9,006 bases of DNA, from NCBI GenBank assembly GCA_022571615.1, contig JACZXM010000085.1:1-9006 (forward strand), read 5' to 3'. The notes under the pieces were generated by a model. The model was not told the DNA's origin and made no database searches. It was given only the letters and a program-made list of their open reading frames with translations. Positions 1 through 5,713 of the stretch are shown in pieces. Position numbers and translations under genes: made by a program. Within the stretch, counting starts at the first letter, position 1. Every line of letters begins with the position of its first letter. Source of the stretch: Acidobacteriota bacterium (GTDB lineage Bacteria > Acidobacteriota > UBA890 > WLXD01).

Positions 1-924
1 GCGGTGCTGCTGCACCTGCTGTTGGGCGCGCTGCTGACCTGGTGGCCGGGGCTGCTGGTGCCGGCCGAGGCCCTGGCGGCGCCGGGGCCGCCGCCGCTGC
101 AGTTCCGCTTCGTCGATAGCCCCGCGACCGAGCCGCCACCAGAGCCTCCCGATACCGAGGATCTGTCGGACATCGATCGCCAGGTCGCCGACGCCTCTGA
201 GCGCGATGACCAGGACACCCCGTTCTCGGAGGGCAACACGCCCCAGAGCGTCGTACGGCTACCGCAGGAACTCGCTGAGGCTCTTACTGCCGAGCAGCCG
301 ACGCCCCAACCGGCGGTCACCGAACCCGAGCCTGTGGCCGAGGAACAACCTACCGAGCCGGCGCCCAGCGCCGAGACGGGTGAGCTTGCACGGACCGAGG
401 AGGCGGTCGAGACCACCACGACCGCCAATCCGGAGACGGCACGGCCAAGGGTCCCACCGCGCCGTGGATTGCGCAATTCGCTTGCCCGGCTCGAGGCCTA
501 CGTCGACCCACAGCTCTTTGACAACCCCCGGGGCGGCGCCCCAGGGCAAAAGAGCCTGGCGCAGTTCAACACCCGCGGTTTCGATCTGGGTCCGTACCTG
601 CGACAAGTGCTGGCCATCATCGAGCGCAATTGGCACGCCACTATGCCGCCGTTGATTCAGACCGGTGTCAGCGGGGCGACGTTCCTCGCCCTGTCGATTC
701 AACGGCAGCGACAGCCCGACGGCAGAGAGGTGGCGGTACTCGTCGCAGAGCGTACCTGGAGCTCAGGGCAGCCGGCGTACGACGCGGCGGCGCACTTTTC
801 CTTCGAACTGTCGAATCCGCTGCCGCCCATTCCCGACTTCTACCCTCACGACACGATCGAAGGCCGTCTCGGGTTCCTCTACAACGTCGCTCATCCCGAC
901 GACATCGATTTCCCAGACCAATAG
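1..924 (+). CDS. TonB-like energy transducer, 5' end cut by window edge
   Basis: Likely inner-membrane-anchored periplasmic protein that passes proton-motive energy from an ExbB/ExbD motor to an outer-membrane partner. The frame is open to the first base. The GTG at base 4 falls inside what looks like the anchor helix (LLLHLLLGALLTWW), so the true start and cytoplasmic tip are probably upstream. Counting from that GTG, residues 2-18 are hydrophobic and about 25-155 are a Pro/Glu/Thr-rich stretch of the kind that spans the periplasm. Residues about 195-294 form a TonB/TolA-like C-terminal domain: a Tyr-containing helix ending in IIERNW, strands, the SSGQPAYDAAA segment (usual form SG...LD.AA) and LPPIPDF. 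exbB starts 52 bases downstream. The C-terminal match is to the general fold, so TonB versus TolA-like is open. I see no transport-substrate clue. Confidence 0.72.
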   Translation, partial: AVLLHLLLGALLTWWPGLLVPAEALAAPGPPPLQFRFVDSPATEPPPEPPDTEDLSDIDRQVADASERDDQDTPFSEGNTPQSVVRLPQELAEALTAEQPTPQPAVTEPEPVAEEQPTEPAPSAETGELARTEEAVETTTTANPETARPRVPPRRGLRNSLARLEAYVDPQLFDNPRGGAPGQKSLAQFNTRGFDLGPYLRQVLAIIERNWHATMPPLIQTGVSGATFLALSIQRQRQPDGREVAVLVAERTWSSGQPAYDAAAHFSFELSNPLPPIPDFYPHDTIEGRLGFLYNVAHPDDIDFPDQ

Positions 925-976
925 CCGGGACGGGCGACAATTCCGATACCGGACCCTTCTTGGAGCAGATGTGTAG

Positions 977-1612
977 ATGATTGAGGTATTGAGAAGCGGA
1001 GGGCCGATCATGATCCCCTTGGGGATCTGTTCGGTGCTTGCGCTCGCGGTCATCGCCGAGCGCTTGTGGAACCTGCGCCACGACAAGATCCTGCCGCCCC
1101 AGGAGGTTGCGCATCTGCGCAATCTGATCGATGCGGGCGAGTTCGTGCGGGCCGAGGAGTACACGCTCAGCCGCCCCGGAGCGCTCAATAACGTGCTCGC
1201 TCCGGCGATCGAGAACCGCCGCGAGAGCCGCGAGTTCATCCGCGAGATCGTGCGCGACGCCGGGCGGCAAGAGATCCCGGGTCTGGAGCGGTACCTCGGG
1301 GTGCTGGGCACGATTGCCAGCATCACGCCGCTGCTCGGGCTGCTGGGTACGGTACTGGGCATGATTCAGGTATTCGCGGTGGTCGCTCAGCAGGGCGTGG
1401 CGCAAGCCGACGCCCTCGCGGGTGGCATCTCCCAGGCCATGATCACCACCGCCACTGGCCTGGTGATCGCGATCCCCTCGCTTGCCGCCTACAACTATTA
1501 CGTCGGCAAGGCCGAGGGCATCGTTCTGGAAATGGAACGGCTGGCGCTGGAGCTCATCAAGCTGATCATCGAGCGCCGCAAGCTCGGCGTGGCACGCGAG
1601 TCACAGGAGTGA
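977..1612 (+). CDS. exbB: ExbB/TolQ/MotA-family proton channel subunit
   Basis: Inner-membrane subunit of the proton-driven motor that energises TonB- or Tol-type systems, working as a pentamer around ExbD. Its 211 residues show the family layout: helix 1 at about 10-28, a cytoplasmic loop at 30-103, helix 2 at about 106-135 and helix 3 at about 149-177. The conserved GLLGTVLGM motif is at 121-129, and the helix 3 core QAMITTATGLVIAIPS at 153-168. By alignment with E. coli ExbB, T125 and T158 match the channel threonines T148 and T181. The ATG at 977 is preceded by GGAG about 11 bases upstream. It sits between a TonB-like gene and exbD, 9 bases before the latter, so the three are almost certainly co-transcribed. 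TolQ is the alternative name; no TolB or Pal is visible to favour it. Confidence 0.9.
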   Translation: MIEVLRSGGPIMIPLGICSVLALAVIAERLWNLRHDKILPPQEVAHLRNLIDAGEFVRAEEYTLSRPGALNNVLAPAIENRRESREFIREIVRDAGRQEIPGLERYLGVLGTIASITPLLGLLGTVLGMIQVFAVVAQQGVAQADALAGGISQAMITTATGLVIAIPSLAAYNYYVGKAEGIVLEMERLALELIKLIIERRKLGVARESQE

Positions 1613-1621
1613 CGGCAAGCG

Positions 1622-2026
1622 ATGTTCGTTGAGAACCGTCGCAGGGAACGGCGTGCGAGCGTCGACATGTCGCCTCTGGTCGACGTCGTCTTCCTGTTGC
1701 TGATCTTCTTCGCCGTGACCACGACTTTTCTGGAGCAATCGGGCATGGATCTGGAGCTGCCGGAGTCCTCCACCGCCACCGCAACGGAGAGGTCAGAGTT
1801 TGTTGTCGAGCTCGGCAACGATGGCTCGATTCGGTTCGCGGGCGAGGCGGTGAGCGTTCGACAGCTGGAGCAGAAGGTGGCGACTCTCGGGGAGCAAGAA
1901 CGGACCCGAGTGACCGTACGGGCTGACCGCCAGGTCGAGCTGGCCTTTTTTGTCAGCGTTGTCGACGCCCTGCGCCGCGGCGGTGTGGAAGGAGTCTCGG
2001 TGCCAATGGTTCCGGTCGAGCAATGA
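1622..2026 (+). CDS. exbD: ExbD/TolR-family biopolymer transport protein
   Basis: Single-pass inner-membrane partner of ExbB. Its transmembrane aspartate carries the proton path and its periplasmic domain contacts the TonB-like protein or the cell wall. The 134 residues have a basic cytoplasmic head (RRRERR, 6-11), the family signature DMSPLVDVVFLLLIFF at 15-30 and a helix at about 17-36. The key aspartate is D21, equivalent to E. coli ExbD D25 or TolR D23. The periplasmic domain includes the strand-turn segment GNDGSIRFAGE (65-75). AGGAG lies 12 bases before the ATG. The last codons overlap the start of miaA in an ATGA arrangement, which suggests translational coupling. Length and motifs are standard and nothing is missing. 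Confidence 0.9.
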   Translation: MFVENRRRERRASVDMSPLVDVVFLLLIFFAVTTTFLEQSGMDLELPESSTATATERSEFVVELGNDGSIRFAGEAVSVRQLEQKVATLGEQERTRVTVRADRQVELAFFVSVVDALRRGGVEGVSVPMVPVEQ

Positions 2027-3111
2027 GAGTCGTGCAGCGCGTTTCGGGGCCCCATTGCGCTTCCGACACGCCTGCCATGCCCTCGATGAGCGCCGTCGGC
2101 GATAGGGACCGGCAGCCGCTGCTGGTCGTCGTCGGTCCGACTGCAGCCGGCAAGTCGACGCTGGCCGAAACACTTGCCCAGAGCCTCGATGGTCAGCTCA
2201 TCTCCGCCGACGCGCTACAGGTATACCGCGGTCTCGACATCGGCACCGCGAAGCCCGACGCCACCGCTCGGGCCCGCGTCGCCTACCACTGCGTCGACGT
2301 GCTCGATCCGGGGGATCGATGCACCGCGGGGGATTACGCACGCCGGGCGCGAGCGGCGATCGCCCAGGTGCAACAGCAGGGCCAATGGCCGATCCTGGTC
2401 GGAGGCAGCGGCTTCTATGTCCAGGCCACCGTCTGTGGGATCAAACCCCTGCCGGCGAGCGACCCGGATTGGCGCCGGGTGCTGGAGCAGGTACGGTCGC
2501 GGCTCGGTGCGGCCGGATTGCACGGTGCGCTCGCGCGCCTGGATCCGGATCGCGCAGCGCAGCTGGAGCCCCACGACACGCAGCGCGTGCTGCGCTCGCT
2601 GGAGGTCGTCTTGCGCACCGGGGTGCGGGTCGCGGACCTGGTGGGAGATCGACCGCCAGCGTCGTTGGGTGAGGCCGCGCAGGAGGATCCGAACGCTCTG
2701 TCGGCGCCGCTGCCCGGTGATGTGGTGTGGCTCGGGATCGACTGGCCGCGCCAGGAGCTCTATGCGCGCATCGAGCGGCGCGTCGACTCGATGCTTGCGG
2801 CCGGCTGGCTGGAGGAGGTCCAGGGCCTGCTCGAGTCCGGGCTGCGCCCGGAAGCCCATGCGTTGCAGGCCATCGGCTATCGGGAGCTCAGCGCCGTGGC
2901 CCGCGGTGAGGCCGATATGGCCGCGACTCGCGACAGCATCGTTAGCGCCACGCGCCGTTATGCCAAGCGGCAGCTGAGCTGGTTCCGTCGGATTCAACAG
3001 ATCAATTGGACAACGCTGAGCGAGCGTGGAGCCGGGCTGCCTCCGGAGCAGGCCGCCGCCCACATACTGGCTCGGGTGCGCTTAGCTAAGCTAAAGCTAG
3101 TGTCATGCTAG
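2023..3111 (+). CDS. miaA: tRNA dimethylallyltransferase MiaA
   Basis: Transfers a dimethylallyl group from DMAPP to N6 of A37 in tRNAs reading UNN codons; cytoplasmic. Motifs in order: P-loop GPTAAGKST (38-46), SADALQVYRGLDIGTAKP (61-78) with the conserved Asp at 63, LVGGSGFYVQA (125-135; the usual GGT is GGS here, a conservative change), LEPHDTQRVLRSLEV (181-195), HALQAIGYREL (279-289) and ATRRYAKRQLSWFRR (309-323). At 362 residues it is longer than the usual 300-320. The excess is about 22 residues before the core and a looser segment near 205-235. ATG 2023 overlaps the exbD stop (ATGA). In-frame ATGs at 2077 and 2086 would give a more typical N terminus, but neither has a clear ribosome site. 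I keep 2023 for the coupling; the start is uncertain although the identity is not. Confidence 0.93.
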   Translation: MRVVQRVSGPHCASDTPAMPSMSAVGDRDRQPLLVVVGPTAAGKSTLAETLAQSLDGQLISADALQVYRGLDIGTAKPDATARARVAYHCVDVLDPGDRCTAGDYARRARAAIAQVQQQGQWPILVGGSGFYVQATVCGIKPLPASDPDWRRVLEQVRSRLGAAGLHGALARLDPDRAAQLEPHDTQRVLRSLEVVLRTGVRVADLVGDRPPASLGEAAQEDPNALSAPLPGDVVWLGIDWPRQELYARIERRVDSMLAAGWLEEVQGLLESGLRPEAHALQAIGYRELSAVARGEADMAATRDSIVSATRRYAKRQLSWFRRIQQINWTTLSERGAGLPPEQAAAHILARVRLAKLKLVSC

Positions 3112-3114
3112 AAT
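3081..3114 (+). promoter_or_regulatory. Candidate promoter: extended -10 in an AGCTA-repeat patch
   Basis: An extended -10 element, TGC then TAGAAT (3106-3114), overlaps the miaA stop codon. TAGAAT matches the sigma-70 consensus at five of six bases. No good -35 lies 17 bases upstream, as is common for extended -10 promoters. Just before it are three near-tandem AGCTA units (3084-3099), a perfect 10-base palindrome (3081-3090) and two GCTAG copies 11 bases apart (3096 and 3107), all unusually AT-rich for this window. Transcription would start near 3121 and leave a 40-odd-base leader for the lipoprotein gene at 3164. Inferred from sequence only. Confidence 0.35.
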
Positions 3115-3163
3115 CCGCCCTCGCCCGTTTGTCCTTACCGGGTCTCGTATCCGCGCGCCGATC

Positions 3164-4510
3164 ATGAGGCATCCCCGACGACTGCGTCTCGCTGCCGCGG
3201 CGAGCGCTATGATCACCGCCTTGACCGGCTGCGCCAGCACCGCTGCGGCGCCCGAGTCTACCCTCGGTGCCGCCAGGCTGGCGATCGCAGCAGTCCAGGT
3301 TCCGCCACCGCCGGAGCACGGCTCCAGCGTCGTGATCGCCGCTTGGAACGCGCTGCGCGCCGAATCGTTGCAAACCGCGTTGGAGGTGGCCAGTGGGGTG
3401 CCGTTGGCCGAATCATCGACCAGCGCGGCGCGTGCCCTGGCGGGGTTCGTGGCCCTGCGTCGTGGTGATCTGACCGCAGCACAGGACGCTTTCGGTGCTG
3501 CGCTCGGGGCTGAGCCCGACATGCCCGAGGCCGCCTATGGCATGGGCTTGGTGGCCCAAAAACGCGGGCGGACCGATCTGGCCCGGCAGTGGTTCGGCGC
3601 CGCGTTGCGCCAGGCGCCGGGCATGAGCCGCGCCAGCGTCGCGTTGCGGCGCATCGATTTGCAGGCGGTCGACAGCGTCCTGGCGGCGGCCGAGAGTGCC
3701 CGCTCCGGCGGTGACATGGAGGGTGCCGAGCAACACTATCGCGAGGCCAACGGGTTGGCGCCGGGAGTCGAGGGGCCGTACCTACAGCTGGCGGCGCTGT
3801 ACCAGGTTCAGGGTGATGAGGGGCGGGCTATTGCCATTCTGTCCGAGGGGCTGCGCAATGTCGGAGACAGTCCAGGCCTACTCGAACCGCTGGCGGTGCT
3901 GTACGGGGAGGCAGGGCGTCTGGCCGAGGCGAGCGACACCTTCGACCGGCTGCGGCAGGCCCTGCCGGGGGACGAGCGCGCCATGCGGCTGGCACGAGCG
4001 GCGCGTGAGCGCTACGAGATGGCGTCGCTGCCCCTCGAGTACCGGGCGCTGCAGGCGCGCGCCGAGATCTCCCGGGAAGAGCTGGCGGCGATCCTGGCGA
4101 TCAATTTGGCCCGGCTCGAGCCCATGATCGAATCGCGCCGGCGCGTGATCATCACCGATACGCCGCCGGGCTGGTCGGCACCGTTTGTGCAACGCATGGT
4201 CGAATGGGGTGTTCTGGACGTGTACCAAAACGATTTCATGCCGCAGATGGTCGTCCGGCGCAGCATGCTAGTGGAGGCGGCGTACCGAGTGCTCGAGATC
4301 CTCGGTGTTGCCGACACGGCACCTCGCCCAGCGCTCGACGATCCGCCGCCCGAGCACCTGTTGTACCGCCCGACCCAGGCGGTCGTGGGTTTGGGACTGA
4401 TGCAGACCGATGGGGACGGCTCGTTCGATCTGTTGGCGCCTGTATCTGGGGCCGAGGCGTTGCGCACGGTCGAACGGCTCGCCGCCCTGGTTCGCCGGAG
4501 CATCGGCTGA
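3164..4510 (+). CDS. TPR lipoprotein with C-terminal SLH-like repeats
   Basis: Probable outer-membrane lipoprotein. It has a basic N terminus (RHPRRLR), a hydrophobic stretch and the lipobox LTGC with the acylated Cys at 23. The residue after Cys is Ala, not the inner-membrane retention Asp. Tetratricopeptide-type helical pairs fill about 88-270 (for example 88-118, 121-154, 170-200, 203-235, 237-270), a scaffold for protein contacts. The C-terminal part reads as three degenerate S-layer-homology-like units. The first is only its tail, ISREELAAILAINL (302-315). The second is the fullest, from the Asp-Thr-Pro stretch near 332 through GVLDVY and VVRRSMLVEAAYRVL (363-377). The third includes GLGLMQTDGDGSFDLLAPVS (409-428) and ends near 442. 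SLH domains classically bind cell-wall polymers. The function is unknown; peptidoglycan tethering or assembly scaffolding is inference. The ATG has no clear Shine-Dalgarno, but later starts would destroy the signal peptide. Confidence 0.8.
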   Translation: MRHPRRLRLAAAASAMITALTGCASTAAAPESTLGAARLAIAAVQVPPPPEHGSSVVIAAWNALRAESLQTALEVASGVPLAESSTSAARALAGFVALRRGDLTAAQDAFGAALGAEPDMPEAAYGMGLVAQKRGRTDLARQWFGAALRQAPGMSRASVALRRIDLQAVDSVLAAAESARSGGDMEGAEQHYREANGLAPGVEGPYLQLAALYQVQGDEGRAIAILSEGLRNVGDSPGLLEPLAVLYGEAGRLAEASDTFDRLRQALPGDERAMRLARAARERYEMASLPLEYRALQARAEISREELAAILAINLARLEPMIESRRRVIITDTPPGWSAPFVQRMVEWGVLDVYQNDFMPQMVVRRSMLVEAAYRVLEILGVADTAPRPALDDPPPEHLLYRPTQAVVGLGLMQTDGDGSFDLLAPVSGAEALRTVERLAALVRRSIG

Positions 4511-4633
4511 GCGGCTCGGAGCTCGTTTGATCTAGCCACCACCGGCGACTACGATTCGCCGGTACCAGGAGACCGTGGTGGAAGTGTGGTGGGTGTGGCA
4601 ACGCGGACCTACGGGTGAGGGCATATCGCTGCG
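4511..4633. other. 123-base intergenic gap: hairpin, G-rich leader
   Basis: An inverted repeat of 8 perfect base pairs has arms at 4541-4548 and 4556-4563 and a 7-base loop. An outer ccacc/ggtgg pairing (4536-4540 with 4577-4581) could enlarge it. No T-tract follows, so it is not a classical terminator. Bases 4575-4598 are rich in GG runs (five runs of two or three G), which could form a weak two-tetrad quadruplex in RNA. No open frame with coding features is visible here. Confidence 0.4.
4527..4555 (+). promoter_or_regulatory. Candidate sigma-70-type promoter for the membrane-protein trio
   Basis: TTGATC (4527-4532) and TACGAT (4550-4555) are separated by exactly 17 bases; each matches the -35/-10 consensus at four of six positions. 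The -10 box falls largely in the loop of the inverted repeat at 4541-4563, so a protein binding that palindrome could block it. It would serve the genes from 4634. The match is modest, and such boxes occur by chance. Confidence 0.28.
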
Positions 4634-5065
4634 ATGAATAGCTCCCAACAAGACAATCCCGCACCCTCGAGCGCTGCCGCTCTCGAGCATGCCTCGCTGC
4701 CCGTGTTCCGCACCCTGGCGGGATGCGTTATGGCGTGGGCCTTCCCCGGCCTCGGCCACGTCTTCCTCGGCCGGGTGCAGCGCGGACTGCTGTTTGGACT
4801 CATCATCTTGGGGCTCTTTATCGGCGGCCTGGCGCTCGAGGGCAAGGCCTACCGTCCGATTGCCGGTGAGCCGCTGACCTATCTTGCCGCGCTGGGCGCA
4901 GCCGGGGTCGGGGTACCGTTCCTGCTCGCCCATCTGGGCGGGTTCGCGGACGGCGATATCGAGGCTTCGACCTACGACTACGGCAACGCCTTCACGCTGG
5001 TGGCGGGGCTCTTGAACCTGCTGGTGGTGCTGGACGCCTTCGACGTGGCCGCGGGGCGCCGGTAG
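4634..5065 (+). CDS. Small multi-pass membrane protein, DUF6677/TM2-like
   Basis: A 143-residue inner-membrane protein of unknown function. After a polar Ser/Pro/Ala-rich head of about 25 residues come the signature WAFPGLGHVFLGRVQRGLLFG (35-55) and a hydrophobic run to about 67, further helices at about 82-101 and 118-135, and the closing motif TYDYGNAFTLVAGLLNLLVVLDAFD (113-137). The PGLGH...GR..RG pattern resembles the turn in TM2-type proteins and the family I remember as DUF6677; that assignment is from memory. GAGGG lies about 12 bases before the ATG, a weak ribosome site. The next gene begins 3 bases after the stop, so this is the head of a small operon with the 56-residue protein and the VanZ-like protein. 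No catalytic residues are evident. Confidence 0.75.
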   Translation: MNSSQQDNPAPSSAAALEHASLPVFRTLAGCVMAWAFPGLGHVFLGRVQRGLLFGLIILGLFIGGLALEGKAYRPIAGEPLTYLAALGAAGVGVPFLLAHLGGFADGDIEASTYDYGNAFTLVAGLLNLLVVLDAFDVAAGRR

Positions 5066-5068
5066 CTA

Positions 5069-5239
5069 ATGTTGCACTTCGTGTTTCTTGCCGTGTTTTG
5101 CGTCGCGGTCGGCCTGGTGCTGGGAGCGATGCTACGCGCGACCACGGGCGCGGCCGTTCAGCTCGGGTTGTGGATTGCTGCGGGCATGACCGCAGTGGCT
5201 CTGGCGGTGGCCTGGGTCATGTACCTGATCGCAGCGTAG
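5069..5239 (+). CDS. 56-residue two-helix membrane protein
   Basis: Short frame from ATG 5069 to TAG 5237-5239. It reads MLHFVFLAVFCVAVGLVLGA, then a short polar turn with one Arg and two Thr (MLRATTGAAVQ), then a second hydrophobic helix (about 32-55). Two helices with a small linker and almost no charge are what a genuine small membrane protein looks like. The reading frame exactly fills the space between its neighbours (3 bases after the upstream stop, 12 before the next start), and without it there would be an unexplained 186-base gap. No strong Shine-Dalgarno is seen, so translation probably depends on coupling with the gene before. I do not recognise a family. Expression is unproven. 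Confidence 0.62.
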   Translation: MLHFVFLAVFCVAVGLVLGAMLRATTGAAVQLGLWIAAGMTAVALAVAWVMYLIAA

Positions 5240-5251
5240 GAGTAGGGAGCC

Positions 5252-5638
5252 TTGGTTCGGCGCGCTCTCTGCTGGCTTCCTGCTCTGGCCCTAATGGGCG
5301 CCATCGCCTACTCCTCGCACCAGTCCGAGTGGCCCAGCGCCGTCAAGGGCGCGCCCGACTGGCTTCTGCACGGTGGAGTCTATGCCGCGCTCGCGGGGGC
5401 GCTGCACTTTGGTTGCGCGCAGCGGCTGCGACCCGCACCCGGAGAGCGGCGCTGCGTATGGTCAGCGGTCTTGATGGCGTCGCTGTACGGTGCCAGCGAC
5501 GAGTGGCATCAGGGCTTCATCGCCGGCCGCGACGCGGCGGTGGGCGACTGGGCAGCAGATACGGTGGGAGCGGTGCTAATGGCGGTGCTGTTGACCACCG
5601 CGTCGTTTGCTGCCTCCGAGGGCGTATGGGAAGATTGA
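5252..5638 (+). CDS. VanZ-like family membrane protein
   Basis: A 128-residue integral membrane protein of the VanZ-like family, named for the VanZ teicoplanin-resistance protein; most members have no assigned reaction. Diagnostic segments are the first helix with YSSHQSE (20-26), DWLLHGGVYAALAGAL (36-51) with the conserved His40 and Tyr44, and SLYGASDEWHQGFIAGRDA (77-95) continuing to DWAADTVGA (99-107). The SDEWHQ...GR.....D..AD..GA pattern is the family hallmark, and all its polar residues are present. The start is TTG at 5252, backed by GGAG at 5239-5242, which overlaps the preceding stop; no ATG or GTG nearby keeps the first helix. It ends the membrane-protein trio. Its position next to envelope genes fits a cell-envelope role, but resistance should not be assumed. 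Confidence 0.85.
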   Translation: MVRRALCWLPALALMGAIAYSSHQSEWPSAVKGAPDWLLHGGVYAALAGALHFGCAQRLRPAPGERRCVWSAVLMASLYGASDEWHQGFIAGRDAAVGDWAADTVGAVLMAVLLTTASFAASEGVWED

Positions 5639-5645
5639 ACCCTCG

Positions 5646-5713
5646 CTAGCAGCCCGTGGTGGCGCTGCGCGTTTCTTGCGCCGCAGCCCTTCGTTCGGTC
5701 CCGGAGGCAGCCC
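5646..5713. repeat. Intergenic repeat: 14-mer shared with window end, GCAGCCC x3
   Basis: The 14-base word ctagcagcccgtgg (5646-5659) recurs exactly at 8827-8840, in both cases at or within 8 bases of a stop codon. The heptamer GCAGCCC occurs three times in this gap (5649, 5683, 5707) and again at 8830. A hairpin with a 7-pair stem and one bulged base (ctgcgcg...cgccgcag, loop tttcttg) lies inside. It looks like a short or eroded copy of the palindromic element at 8827-8965. There is no U-tract, so a terminator role is only possible. The last bases hold the leuB ribosome site. Confidence 0.45.

Noticed and set aside
668..1405. Reverse-strand frame of 245 residues
   Set aside because: Opposite the TonB-like and exbB genes, with low-complexity charged composition and no motif.
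977..2026. Flagellar stator genes motA/motB
   Set aside because: The second protein is 134 residues with an ExbD signature and no OmpA-like domain, and the first is too short for MotA, so ExbB/ExbD fits better.
2215..3063. Long reverse-strand open frame of 282 residues
   Set aside because: It lies fully opposite miaA, is rich in Arg/Gln/His/Gly, and has no recognisable motif; typical antisense shadow in GC-rich DNA.
4541..4563. Rho-independent terminator after the lipoprotein gene
   Set aside because: The inverted repeat is real but is followed by accaggagac and no T-run, so it does not meet the usual criteria.
5098..5649. Forward frame of 183 residues across the small-protein and VanZ-like region
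   Set aside because: Arg/Gly/Ser-rich shadow; the 56-residue frame and the VanZ-like frame both show coherent helices and, for VanZ, family motifs.
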